From NCBI GenBank assembly GCA_040437565.1, contig JBDOQK010000066.1:1-64000 (forward strand): DNA of 64,000 bases, in the 5' to 3' direction. The notes under the pieces were generated by a model. That model made no database searches, had not been told where the DNA came from, and worked only from the letters and a program-made list of their open reading frames with translations. This document shows positions 22,847-34,045 of this stretch, one piece after another (the stretch's first letter is position 1; each line of letters starts with the position of its first letter). This DNA comes from Albugo candida (Eukaryota; Oomycota; Peronosporomycetes; Albuginales). Both the position numbers and the translations under genes were made by a program.

Positions 22847-23979
22847 TTTTTTTCTTTAGTATAATAAAGAGGATCCACGCTTGTCACTACTGATATATGG
22901 TGCACTTTATTGGTCTTTAGGAGCTGTTCTACCTCGCTCCGAGTTTTCTGTATGGCAAAAGGATCACTATTTGATTCGGAATTCTGGGTACTGTCGGAAT
23001 GACTCTCCTTCTCATTCATTGACGCCTGCTCCGTTCCCATTTCACTCCGACGTTTCTCCGCCTCGCGATGCTTAGTTAACTTTTTCAATCGCGCAGCATG
23101 CTCCCGTTCTAAGGTTTCGTCGTACCTTCAAAACTCTTTCTCCCAATCTTTCAATGCCTTTTTATCTGCCTGCTTGATCTTCAACCGCAGTGTGTAACTT
23201 TCAGGACCAGTTGCTAGAGGTACTAGTTTTCCGTCCTTAATTAGAGGAGGATCCACTTCAATTTCCATTCCTCTTCGAGTCACGAGGCCAGACTCGTCTT
23301 TTAATACATCAACCAGTTGCACGTATGGTATGTATTTACCAGATGCTGGGAATACTGCGACGGCAGCAAGGGTGAAAGAGCTCAAACTTCGGATCTTCAT
23401 TCTTTCTTGCTTATTGAAAAGTGATTGTCTAGCTGATCAATCCAGAGCGAGGTAGACTTATTATTGAAATAATCAGGAAGGCAAAAAAACGTAATCAATT
23501 TGGAACCTACTACTTAGAGTGCAACGAAGAGTCTCTCATTCAGACCAACGCCATGTTTACGAAACAAATCATTCAATCGAGAGATTCTGTAAAGAATATG
23601 GAAGCGATCGTTTAACTCACACGAGTGCTCATTGGTCAATTTACAACAATCAGTCGAAACTTGCACTTTTTCTACTGCCAATAGAACGGCGCAACGTGGG
23701 ACTTGTGCTGCTGACATGACTCTGTCGGAAATGGCTGATATACATCATGGATTGCGTCCTATGCTAGCCAAAATGACCAGCAAGCAAACTCCCATGTATC
23801 CAAGCATGTCATCATCTCATATGTCATACAATTTTCCAGCAAAGATAGCCATTGATCACATAAGACTCGTGCTTCATATCGAGCGAGACGTGAACGTTCA
23901 AAGTTCGGTAAGTCGATATCAGACAACATTAACTTTATAGAACTTCGACTTTATGAAAGCGTTGTGTCATGGAGCCCTC
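22847..23979. repeat. Copy 2 of 1133-bp duplicated segment flanking a gap
   Basis: It duplicates 21614-22746 and includes the first 90 codons of the secreted protein (23128-23400, minus). This is not a second gene. Confidence 0.9.
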
Positions 23980-24039
23980 TGCCACGTAACGAGGTATTCG
24001 AAGGGTTCAGATTGCGTTCGAACAGATGCTTTGACTTGA
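23716..24039 (+). CDS. Candidate small protein, about 96 residues, divergent to the secreted gene
   Basis: The ATG at 23716 opens MTLSEMADIHHGLRPMLAKM, rich in Met, Ser and His. A perfect GTAAGT donor at 23908 and a TTTATAG acceptor at 23940 would define a 33-nt intron, and the second exon (23941-24039) ends in TGA with phases agreeing. I recognise no family. The intron is shorter than the others here, so the model is doubtful. The same sequence at 22483-22746 is the gap duplicate, cut by the gap. Confidence 0.3.
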
Positions 24040-24172
24040 TACTGAGAGCTTGATTCTTTGCCCGCTTCCGCAAAAATAGCAAGCCGGTTTATAGTGTATA
24101 ACAGTACTTAATACAAACATTCATCCTAGTGTCGTAGAACTCTTCGATTACTTTAGAAACTAATTAATTACT

Positions 24173-25566
24173 TCAAAATGACTCAGTTATCAATCCCTGG
24201 GGTAAATGACCGGTTTGATTCATCGAGGATAACCGGACATTGCCAACAGAATCAATTTCAAACTCAGTGATACCGCAATGATGATATCTCATCTTGCCCC
24301 ATACTCCTTCTCCATCAACACCAAACGCTTGACAAATAAACCAGCGGATGATATTCGCATGACACACAATGATCCGATATCGATCTCGAGGCCGTACATT
24401 ACCGCGTGTACAATTCGCATACAAATTTGAAAATCGATTCTGCTCTTCTGTTGGAACGGGAGACTCTTTTTCGTCTAAATCCGACGGAATCAAGTGCCGG
24501 AACATGTTTCTATATACGAAACGTAATCGTGCACAATCGGATGCCGCAGTTTCTGTTTTCTCATAAACAAGTGTCTTACGATTTGTCGTTGGAAATGGAT
24601 TACACGGCCACGCTTCACGGAATAAGACTTCTTCTCGCGTGCTCATATTGAACGTCGGATTCTGCTTATGTTCCAATTCACAAATGCGATCCACAATACA
24701 TTGTGCGGTTTCCATGGTCCGCCGAGCTCCAGTATGACAAATTGGGAAATTCGAACGAAATCGCTTCAGCACGGAACGCGCACTCAAATACTCATATAAA
24801 TATTGACCGGTTAATTGTGCTTGACCGAGCCCGATTTCCGTCAAAGAAGAGTCAAAATCCGCAGTTGGACCATTTGATGCGTGATAATGTCCATGTCGAA
24901 TGAGAATCACTCGCGTAGTACGGCCATGGTCCAATACTTCTTGATCGATGGTCGGAGCGACGATCAAAGCGCTTGAGGCGATTGTGAGGGACGTCAACCA
25001 GTCCATAAGGGTTTGAGTATCGGGTGCGGCAAGAATTCGACTGAAAGAGGCATTCTCACAATGAATTGAAAATGCGAGTCCGTTTCCGATGTTCCCACCA
25101 ATTCGTTCGATTTTGGCTCCACAGATCATCATTCTTCCTTTTAATGCTCCATTGCGTCCATTTGATTCGACAGTAAAGTAATCAAGTTGATGTCCTCGCA
25201 AGACGAATGAACGCTGTGAAGAAAGTCAATTCGAGATTACGGAGATACATTACGATAACGTACGTTTTTCCAGGTTTGCCAACCAACTTTACCCTTTTTG
25301 CTAAGGATTCCGTGCATTAGAACGTCATTGGCGAAAACTCGCACATTTGCATTACTGACACGGTCATGAGCGAATACGCTTCCAGATGGTTTCCATACAA
25401 CGCCGGTTTCAGTGTCGATGATTCGATCAAATGACCCGGAAGTGTGGGAATCAGACGTTTGGGACGCAATCGTGCTCGATTTTGTGGTTACGCAGTTTAT
25501 GGCACTAAACTGTTGACGTCGCTTTTGTGTCACCAATTCGAACTTTGTAGGATTGAGTTTCAACAT
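24173..25566 (-). CDS. PGAM5-like histidine phosphatase with N-terminal PH domain
   Basis: Two exons, 25264-25566 and 24173-25213, with a 50-nt intron (GTACGT...TTCACAG) give 447 residues. Residues about 84-180 look like a PH domain: MHGILSKKGKVGWQTWKNRS, then FVLRGHQLDYF and a closing W in LMDWLTSL. From residue about 200 comes the histidine phosphatase fold. VILIRHGHYH holds the phospho-accepting His (about 208), then LTEIGLGQAQLTGQYL, the TGARRTMETA arginine region, the second catalytic His in IIVCHANIIRWF, and a PGAM5-like end (YHHCGITEF...GHLPQGLITESF). PGAM5 relatives are protein Ser/Thr/His phosphatases. A lipid-binding front end suggests membrane recruitment (inference). The start at 25566 follows an in-frame stop and an initiator motif. 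A degraded fragment lies at 42.57 kb. Confidence 0.88.
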
Positions 25567-25751
25567 GTGAGCGTCAAAGAACACCGAGCAAATTCTCTAG
25601 CTGCAAGTTTACAGAATGAAATCGCACATAGGCGCGGTTGGTTGTAAAATACGTGCAAGCGCAATTCATCTGGCTGATGCGTTGGACTGGTTTGCTTGCT
25701 TGTGACCATTACGTGTGTGGTTAGCGGTACTGGCTCGATGATTTGCGCTCT
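24927..25751. repeat. Copy 1 of 825-bp duplicated segment flanking a gap
   Basis: It repeats as 25852-26676 (offset 925). It contains exon 1 and the start of exon 2 of the PH-PGAM5 gene. It is an assembly overlap. Confidence 0.9.
25613..25619 (-). promoter_or_regulatory. Initiator-like motif of the PH-PGAM5 gene
   Basis: Minus-strand TCATTCT fits YCAYTYY and is followed by GTAAAC. It lies about 47 nt upstream of the ATG at 25566. Confidence 0.4.
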
Positions 25752-25851
25752 NNNNNNNNNNNNNNNNNNNNNNNNNNNNNNNNNNNNNNNNNNNNNNNNN
25801 NNNNNNNNNNNNNNNNNNNNNNNNNNNNNNNNNNNNNNNNNNNNNNNNNNN
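25752..25851. other. Assembly gap (100 N)
   Basis: Placeholder gap with identical 825-bp flanks. Confidence 0.95.
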
Positions 25852-26676
25852 TGGTCCAATACTTCTTGATCGATGGTCGGAGCGACGATCAAAGCGCTTG
25901 AGGCGATTGTGAGGGACGTCAACCAGTCCATAAGGGTTTGAGTATCGGGTGCGGCAAGAATTCGACTGAAAGAGGCATTCTCACAATGAATTGAAAATGC
26001 GAGTCCGTTTCCGATGTTCCCACCAATTCGTTCGATTTTGGCTCCACAGATCATCATTCTTCCTTTTAATGCTCCATTGCGTCCATTTGATTCGACAGTA
26101 AAGTAATCAAGTTGATGTCCTCGCAAGACGAATGAACGCTGTGAAGAAAGTCAATTCGAGATTACGGAGATACATTACGATAACGTACGTTTTTCCAGGT
26201 TTGCCAACCAACTTTACCCTTTTTGCTAAGGATTCCGTGCATTAGAACGTCATTGGCGAAAACTCGCACATTTGCATTACTGACACGGTCATGAGCGAAT
26301 ACGCTTCCAGATGGTTTCCATACAACGCCGGTTTCAGTGTCGATGATTCGATCAAATGACCCGGAAGTGTGGGAATCAGACGTTTGGGACGCAATCGTGC
26401 TCGATTTTGTGGTTACGCAGTTTATGGCACTAAACTGTTGACGTCGCTTTTGTGTCACCAATTCGAACTTTGTAGGATTGAGTTTCAACATGTGAGCGTC
26501 AAAGAACACCGAGCAAATTCTCTAGCTGCAAGTTTACAGAATGAAATCGCACATAGGCGCGGTTGGTTGTAAAATACGTGCAAGCGCAATTCATCTGGCT
26601 GATGCGTTGGACTGGTTTGCTTGCTTGTGACCATTACGTGTGTGGTTAGCGGTACTGGCTCGATGATTTGCGCTCT
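25852..26676. repeat. Copy 2 of 825-bp duplicated segment, partial PH-PGAM5
   Basis: It carries exon 1 (26189-26491) and the 5' part of exon 2 of the PH-PGAM5 gene, then stops at the gap. The sequence is identical to 24927-25751, so it is a scaffolding duplicate and not a second gene. Confidence 0.9.
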
Positions 26677-27555
26677 ATTTTTGTTTGTGTTTAGTCATCC
26701 TCCCTTCGTTCCACATCTTTTATCCCAGGTTAAGTACGCGTTATTTATTTAAATTACCAATTGCTACACACATGCGCATGTCAAAGTACGCTACGGGCCG
26801 CATGAGTGTCACACTTTATACCTCTTGCCACGATCCTATTTTTCTATACTATTTTATACTAAAATGAAGCAGCGAAAATGCAGCAGAGTTGTCGAGGAAC
26901 GCCACAACAATCGCACCAAATTTTTCAATTGTAGGTCGTTACAATGCTCAAGATTAAAGTGAGCGATATTCAATGGCGTTTCCCGAAGTGAAGCTGGAAA
27001 CGATAAAGCGTTACATGAAACGGTATTTTTACAACATAAACATGAATTGCAGGAATAATCAAAATCACGTATTCTCTCTCAAAATGGAGCTTGGTGATTG
27101 GTGAAAATGAGAAGCGAGTAAGCTGCAAATCATTCGCTTTATCAGTGAGCATATGTAATCACCGTGAGCTGGCTGAATATACACCTCCCAGGGTTGTGCA
27201 AGTGTATAATACGTACTTTTCTTACTTCGCCAATGATGGGCAAAGCAGTTGACTTCTTCATAAGATACGCAAGGTCATTATTTATTCTCCAATGAAATCC
27301 TTTGTTTACGCGATATAATCTACATGAATCAGATGCGCATCACACAGCTGTCTCCCCTCCTGGAATTCCCTCCTCATCCTGCATCCCCTCTCGGTTTGAT
27401 ATGCATACCTAGCCACATATTCACCATATTTTCTACATCCGTCGGATCTAAACATTAACCGATTTACTCTATACGTCTCGTAAGAAACCCTTCTCGTTTT
27501 TTTTTCGAGTCCTGAGTGGGTCACTTGTTTGGTGATATTCCGTCAGTTAATCTAA
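26677..27555. other. Intergenic, HSF upstream region
   Basis: No gene is recognised. Short frames only. It ends in a pyrimidine-rich stretch and TCACTTGTTTGG, a near match to the initiator, about 35 nt before the HSF start. Confidence 0.4.
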
Positions 27556-28500
27556 ATGAAGTCGATCACTACAAAAGTGGAACCTCGAGAAACTTCCGGT
27601 CAAAGTCCTTGCAAAACACTGTCACACGTCGTCAAGGCTCAAGATGAAAAATCAAAAGAAGTAGCTCCGTTTCTCAAAAATCTGCGCCGAATGCTGGAAG
27701 AGGAAAGCGACGAGGTATTACGTTGGACCGATGATGGAAGAGCATTTGAAATACACGATATGGAAAATATGATGGAATCGATATTACCGAAATATTTCAA
27801 GCACCGCAAGTATACGAGTTTTCAACGTCAACTTAATTACTTTAATTTTAAAAAATGGACTAAATCGAAAGCAGTGGTGTGTACGTTCTCCAATGAGCAC
27901 TTTATACGTGACAATCCAGACCTTGCGTGGAAAATTACACGAAAGAAATCAATCAGTCTTTCTAATTATAAAAATGCAATGAAGAGTCGCGGATCAGCGG
28001 TGAATGTCACCTCACTGTCCCATCGACGTTCCAGTCCCAGTGACACAACAAATGCGTCCCTTCCTCCTGCCTCGATGTTGGCGCACTATGATCCAGTATG
28101 GAAATGGGACCAAATTGCGATTACTATTCCTGGGACGTCTGGGACTGAAAAGTATCTGGATCATGAGTTCTCAGCGTACCCAGCATCATTTCCATCACCT
28201 ACAGATATGGATATGATGCTCCATGAATTCGATCATCCCCACCTCGATCAATTAGCGGAAGCGACATACCCGCAATCTCATCCCCACATTGGCCGAATCT
28301 TATCCGACGAATCGTCGATAGATTCTTTGGATTGGATCGATCAAATTTTACCAACTTTGGACGTTCACGAGAAAATGGACCATCACGTACCACACGGTAC
28401 ATTCAAGGAATATTTGTTTGGGTCTTCACAGCATCCGGTACACGGTATTCAACTGCCATTACATGAGTCCTCTCACGTGTTTAACAGTGTGGATACGTGA
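27556..28500 (+). CDS. HSF-type transcription factor
   Basis: Single exon, 314 residues. Residues about 36-130 form the heat-shock-factor winged-helix DNA-binding domain: VAPFLKNLRRMLEEESDEVL, then WTDDGRAFEIHD, ILPKYFKHRKYTSF, the recognition helix SFQRQLNYFNFKKW and the wing FSNEHFIRDNPDL. The C-terminal half is rich in Ser, Pro, His and Asp (DMDMMLHEFDHPHLDQ). I see no clear HR-A/B leucine zipper, so trimerisation may be weak or absent. Oomycetes carry expanded HSF-like families, so a stress role should not be assumed. It is expected to bind DNA in the nucleus. The ATG is the first in frame, and the gene looks intact. Confidence 0.92.
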   Translation: MKSITTKVEPRETSGQSPCKTLSHVVKAQDEKSKEVAPFLKNLRRMLEEESDEVLRWTDDGRAFEIHDMENMMESILPKYFKHRKYTSFQRQLNYFNFKKWTKSKAVVCTFSNEHFIRDNPDLAWKITRKKSISLSNYKNAMKSRGSAVNVTSLSHRRSSPSDTTNASLPPASMLAHYDPVWKWDQIAITIPGTSGTEKYLDHEFSAYPASFPSPTDMDMMLHEFDHPHLDQLAEATYPQSHPHIGRILSDESSIDSLDWIDQILPTLDVHEKMDHHVPHGTFKEYLFGSSQHPVHGIQLPLHESSHVFNSVDT

Positions 28501-29157
28501 TTACACGATGGGGGGAAGAACTACAAACTGAGACATAATCAAAATCAAAAACAAAAAACAGTAACAATTCATGTGCTTCGATAGGATTAATAATTTTAGT
28601 TGACTTATTCGAGTCGCAGTATTATTTTTTACAATATTATTATACTTGTTTGCTTTACCGACTTGATTTCCCTGGAATGGTGTGTTTGACGTGAACTGAA
28701 AGTTTTGACATGATCACAGTATTATGGCGTGCACAAGTATCTCATATTTGCAATCAATTGTAGCGTATGCTGTTCAATACGTCGCAAACATCACTCCGTC
28801 TATTTTCAATTATCGATGGTGCTGCGAATCAAATTGTCATCACAAACTAACGAGCGGTCCATTGCGTCAGATTTGGTATCTTATAAATATATTTGATTCC
28901 AGAGGTATATTTCTTACATTAGCGAGAAGCTGATGCAGATTATAGTACACCTTGGAGTCACTTAGCTCAAATCAAACGCAAAAAACGCCCGCTGATTTCA
29001 TCTCACTGTTTATTACATGTGGCGTACGTTTTGTTCCCGTACTAAACATAATCCGACTGAATGTACCACCACAAGACTCAATGATCCAATGACAAATACG
29101 ATGCAAAATAAGGAAAACTGCAGAATCCAATACTTTCTATTTTACTTTCCATTCATT
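28501..29157. other. Intergenic between convergent HSF and WBP11-like genes
   Basis: AT-rich, with no coding signal beyond 70-codon shadows. It probably contains both 3' ends. Confidence 0.5.
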
Positions 29158-30496
29158 TCAATTCGAAGGCAACGTGTTGATTTCACTAATGAAATTTTTC
29201 AGCTTTTCGTTTGTTGGCTCGTTATTCGATAGTTCACGTCGACTCCCAACTCTACCAATCGATGTACGCGTCTCAGTTTTTCGATGCACCCTAATACAAG
29301 TCGGTAGAAACGACACGGTTTCATGATAAGCATCCGCATCCTCAATTCTGCCGTCTTTTGCCTCCTCACTTACCCTCACTTTTGGATGAGGATAGGGAGC
29401 GATGACATCACTTTCCTCAATCCTCGAAGAATCTTTCGGCGCATTTTGATGCACATTTGATGGAGGAAGTTTTGTCGCCTTGGATTGCATGGACATCGCG
29501 TCGCCTTGTTTGTTTGTGAGGATTTGTAATGGTGGAGGTGGAGGTGCTTGTATGGGAACTGCACCTGCAGGCACTGGAGGTCTCTTAGGCACTTGGATAC
29601 TGCTTGGAGGAGGCGGACATGAAGGAAGAGGTGGTCTTTTTCCTATCACAAACGTCAGAAAAATCCAATTAATCACGGAATGAAGGTCACTCACGAATCA
29701 GCGCATTCTGAGGGTTTTTTGATGAGTTTGAGTGTGATGAGGGAAGCGATTGAGGGGAATGAGTGTGATACATTTGAGGCTGACCTGGCGGAGGCGCACC
29801 GTACGGATTGAGCGTCGGATGGTAATGAATCGAGTTCTACACAGGTACTATGAGTAGTGAAATGAATCGTTTGAATTCGAAGACTTACTTTTGGATTGTA
29901 AGATCGATTTTCATTGTGAGGATTTCCATCCTCACTTTTCTGGGGAAAGTCAATGAGTTTTGAGTGATTAACGCCATTCAAACTCTCAGACCTTGAATCG
30001 ATGTACGGCGTCTTTTTGCCCGGCTTTCGACTAAAAACTAACTCATCAATGCGATTGCGATGTGCAGTACGCCGTACCTCTGACTGCTTCTTCACAGCTG
30101 CCACCAAAATGTTTTCCAACTGTGAGGGAATATGAGCAATCATTTCAAATAAAGTACTCACAGCATTTACGTCTGATTTTCGTTTTTTTTTTTGTCCATC
30201 GTTTGGATCCAGCTCAAGTTGTCGCTTTAATCTATTGATCTACAAGCACAGATGGTATCACTCACGCTGCATCCAACCTCACCAACCTCTGGTTTGAGTT
30301 GCTCAGGCTCCAAATTCGCTAATTTCACAAGTTTATTTTTCTGACGTTCATTCCTCAATCTTTTGGACTCCTAAAAGTGACTCAAAGACTCAGACCTCAG
30401 AATGCCTCAAAGACTTTGAGTAAAGGAGGGATCTTCACTCACTTTTTTCTTCTGTTCTCGACGGAACGATTCGACTGGATTTTGAGACTTGGCCAT
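29158..30496 (-). CDS. WBP11-like proline-rich splicing factor
   Basis: Six exons join in phase: 30443-30496, 30287-30370, 30162-30239, 29889-30119, 29695-29836 and 29158-29642. The introns are 42-72 nt, giving 357 residues. The N-terminus MAKSQNPVESFRREQKKKES matches the basic WBP11/NPWBP start, and LVKLANLEPEQLKPEINRLK and LENILVAAVKKQSEVRRTAH continue the charged helical region. Proline runs follow (CPPPPSSIQVPKRPPVP, APPPPPLQ), typical ligands for WW domains. The C-terminus SFLPTCIRVHRK resembles the conserved WBP11 tail (FVPTALRVRR). WBP11 acts with WW-domain partners in pre-mRNA splicing in the nucleus. The donor of intron 2 (GTTGGT) is non-standard, and a site nine bases downstream would also keep frame. 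It is divergent from the CaMK gene, only about 230 bp away. Confidence 0.82.
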
Positions 30497-30727
30497 GATG
30501 GCTAGTTGTGTATTTCTAATGTATCCACTGTATATAAATCATATTTTTGATAATAAGCAGCACATGTTCGTAAACTACTCCAAATACTCGGAGGAGCATG
30601 AGTCCGTCTCATTGAGGGACGCAACTCATCGATCCGAAATACTTTTCTTCTGCAAAATTTATTGATTCAGTGCGTTTAAACACATTTCACGACGAAAGAA
30701 GACGCAAATACATACCCAATTATACTT
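30497..30727. promoter_or_regulatory. Bidirectional promoter region, WBP11-like / CaMK-type kinase
   Basis: The 231 bases separate two divergent start codons (30496 minus, 30728 plus), so both core promoters must lie here or overlap the genes. I see no perfect initiator for either gene. Confidence 0.5.
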
Positions 30728-31923
30728 ATGGACGCCCCGACTCATCTCAAAAAAACTGAAGAACAAACGATTTCGAGTTGTGAGGAAGCCCGACGCCTTG
30801 AGGACTTTTACATTATCGAAAATCGGACAATCGGACGGTACGGAATTTTGTCGTCGAAATCGCTGTAACCCTTTGACTCATCGTAGAGGACACTATGCCA
30901 TCGTAAACGCTGGAAAATGTCGTCAGACGGGTCGTTCCGTAGCGATCAAAAAGATAAGGCGATTTTTGAGTGACGAGAAACGCGTGCGCTCGGAAATTAC
31001 AGTCTTACAAAGTATCGAGAAGCATCCAAACATTGTCGAGCTTATTGATGTGCTTGAAACGCCTCGGGAAGTGTATTTGGTGCTGGAAATGTGCTCTGGA
31101 GGCGAGTTGTTTGAAAGATTGGCCGATAAAGGACCGTACTCAGAGGCCGATTGTGCTCGACATACTCGAGATATGGCAAAGGCGGTGCAATATTTGCATG
31201 AGAATGGGATTCTCCATCGCGATTTAAAGCCTGAGAATATTTTATTATCGTCGACGGATGATAGGACTGCAAGTCTCAAAGTCGCCGATTTTGGATTAGC
31301 AAAAATTCTCAAAGGAAAAAGTACGAAAACAAAGTGTGGAACTTGGGGCTATTCGGCTCCGGAAATGATCAGCGGGTCCGGATGCACGTTCGGATACGAC
31401 TACAAAGTCGATTCATGGAGTCTTGGCACTATTTTGTACATTCTGTAAGCGGTAGTGTCCTACTCGTTTCTCACTGAATGCCAATATGACGCGAATTGTG
31501 TCGTAGTTTGTGTGGCTACCATCCTTTCGACTCCACAGGAGCGACGTCCGATAATGAGATTATTGCCAATATCAAAGCGTGTCGATACAATTTCGACGAT
31601 GAAGCGTGGACAGCTATCTCAGCCGATGCAAAAGATCTCATCGGACACCTACTTGAGCTGAATCCCGACGATCGATACAGCACGACCCAAATCCTATCGC
31701 ATCCGTGGATTCACAGTGCTCACAGTGATCCAAAATCGATGCTGCCTTTGTCGCCTCGTATCCACCACGATTTGGCAAAGTATCAGAAGTCATCCAAGCA
31801 CAAGGTCAATTGTCGTCTTCGGTATCGATTTGCTTGCGTTTATGTCGTTTTCCGATGTAGAATTCTTTTTCTATCCTCGACGACGAATACGACTACAAAG
31901 CGATTGAAAAGGACGATTTGTGA
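30728..31923 (+). CDS. CaMK-type serine/threonine protein kinase
   Basis: Four exons join in phase: 30728-30837, 30887-31444, 31507-31804 and 31861-31923, giving 342 residues. The kinase domain spans about 28-295. It has the glycine loop TIGRGHYAIV, VAIKK with the catalytic lysine (about 58), ILHRDLKPEN, the DFGLAKIL activation segment start, CGTWGYSAPE and LCGYHPFDSTG. The last is the CAMK-group 'GYPPF' signature. The domain ends at HPWIH. A short tail (NSFSILDDEYDYKAIEKDDL) is acidic; no clear calmodulin-binding helix or EF-hand is seen, so calcium control is uncertain. The closest families are CaMKI/DCLK/MAPKAPK-like. All catalytic motifs are present. The terminal exon is only 21 codons, and missing it would append an unrelated tail. 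Confidence 0.88.
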
Positions 31924-32112
31924 GCTTTTATGAACAGGAGACAGTGACACGGTGTATAAAAATTCGCACGCGACATCTGCACGTCTCAGTAATGTTATTC
32001 GAAGCAGAAAAGGTCAATGGAAAAGCGCAGGCGCAAAGCTTTTTTCATCGTTTTTTATAGTAAAAATGTCAAAGTATTTGTTTTTTGTAATTACAATTTT
32101 GTATCACTTTTC

Positions 32113-34045
32113 ATGTCAGACGCTGCGCCCAAGCCTGAGAACTCTTGGAGCTATACATCAGCCGATAGCGCTTCTGCTCTGTTGAATTCGGTGGACGAAT
32201 ACTTTGCAGCTGCGTTCCTTCAGGATGTAGTGTTTTGTTTTCCATCCGAATCGATAGAACAGCCTCAAACTCTCTCTGCGCATCGTCTCATTCTTTCGAT
32301 CAAAAGCTCGCGATTTAAAAGCTTTTTTGAGCAATTGGATGCAACGACGCCATTGAATACGATTCAGCTACCGATTAAGATCATAGTCGAAGATATACCA
32401 TTCACCATTTTCTCCATTTTCATTCAGTTTCTGTATACCGATAACGCTCTTCTCGTTCATGAGCAATTACAAGCTCATGCAGACTCGCTGTTGGGTCAAT
32501 ATAAGGCTTTAGCACGAGTCTCCTCCTTGTATGCGGTCTCTCCTCTGGTACAATTGGCAATGGAGAAGCTGTTGTGCTTGTTAGATCTCCACAATTTCGA
32601 TCGAACGCCCAGTGAAGACATACTCGAAATGCTTCTTTTCGCATCGCAAGTGAGAGATACTATTCCTGCTAATGGATCAACAGATCCGATGAATTGTGAA
32701 GGCGGCACGCTGAAAGAGACTCAATGCATCTCGTCGATACAAAGTGCCAAAGAGATTTGCCTCCAACATCTCGTACGCGCTCAAGACGACATCTTATGTC
32801 CAATTCTTAATTCTGCTGTTGGAAAGCGATTGGGAGCCAAAGCAGTTCGTGAGATATTGTGTCAGCGAACTTGTGCGCCACTCGTCCTTGCAGTTCGATA
32901 TCAATTGGAACACGTCGTGGTTGATTTGTTACGATCCGGCGAATCGTGTGATAAGCCGATGGACGAGGAGTTTCCACTTGTTGCGGCTCTCTCAGCGGGT
33001 AATGAGAAGATCATACGACTTTTACTCGTCGGTTATGACGCACCCATGCTTTTACTTACTGATCGGACTCCACATTTATTACTCGCGTGTTATAATGGGA
33101 ATCCTTCCCATTGCGAAATTCTCTTGAAGTCATCAAACATTGATCCGAATTGGGTCTCCACACTCACAACAGGTGATACAAATGCAGCGTCGATTCTCGG
33201 TCGTGGGCAAACACCTTTACATATTGCGAGTCGGTACAACCACATTGATGTATTGNNNNNNNNNNNNNNNNNNNNNNNNNNNNNNNNNNNNNNNNNNNNN
33301 NNNNNNNNNNNNNNNNNNNNNNNNNNNNNNNNNNNNNNNNNNNNNNNNNNNNNNNCTTTATGAATCATTCCGACATGAAAGGGAACACAGGGTTGCATTT
33401 AGCGTCAATGTGTCCATCAGACAGATGCACAAAAGTGCTTCTTTTGCTGCTAGAAAATGGTGGTAATCCAAACATAAAAAATTGGTTTGGGTACACGCCT
33501 TTGCATATGTTTTGTTCCCATCAGCACGGCCCAACAACTGTTATCGACGCGTTTGTACGGTGAAGCGCCTTACTGAAATTATTTGATACTTATGCACACT
33601 TTAGATCGAACACGGAGCAGATGTCCACGCACAAAGCGGAGATTTGAGTACAGCATTGCATTTGGCAGTCGCTTTTCAAAGCACAGACGTTGCGATCGCG
33701 TTGGAGAAAGCGGGAGCAATGATTCACGTGCGCGATGCTGCAGGAAGAGATGTTTTAGATGTCGCATTGGATTTGCCAGAAATGACGGAATTGCTTATTC
33801 GCAACATAACAAAACAACCGACTTGGATCGCTAACGAACAGGTGACGCAATGTGTTCGTTGTCAGAGTGTGTTTGGTATTGCAGTAAGAAAGCATCACTG
33901 TCGACATTGCGGGCGAATTATTTGCCACAAATGCTCGGGGAATCAAATTTCATTGCCAAAATTTGGAATTGATGACGTGTCTCGTGTTTGCGACACGTGT
34001 TTTGAGGTATTACAGAGGAAAGATGGTAGCAGTGAAAGGAAGTGA
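32113..34045 (+). CDS. BTB-ankyrin-FYVE protein, interrupted by a gap
   Basis: From the ATG at 32113 (MSDAAPKPENSWSYTS) a BTB/POZ domain spans about residues 25-150 (LQDVVFCFPSE, LSAHRLILSIKSSRFKSFF, FIQFLYTD). Ankyrin repeats follow (PLVLAVRYQLEHVVVDLLRS, GQTPLHIASRYNHIDVL). After the 100-N gap (33256-33355) come GNTGLHLAS, GYTPLHMFCS and, across a 50-nt intron (33555-33604), IEHGADVHAQSG. The C-terminus is a FYVE zinc finger (CVRCQSVFGIAV, RKHHCRHCGR, ICHKCSG, CDTC), which binds PtdIns3P on endosomes. The leading WxxD element reads WIAN. BTB domains recruit Cullin-3 or dimerise. This combination suggests an endosomal scaffold or adaptor (inference); similar mixtures are common in oomycetes. 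An in-frame extension upstream of the ATG exists but lacks conserved content. Confidence 0.88.
33256..33355. other. Assembly gap (100 N) in ankyrin repeats
   Basis: Placeholder gap within the ankyrin-coding exon. No duplicated flanks are seen. The number of lost repeats is unknown. Confidence 0.9.

Noticed and set aside
26162-26509. Second PH-PGAM5 gene
   Set aside because: Base-identical to 25237-25584 and truncated at the gap; an assembly duplicate.
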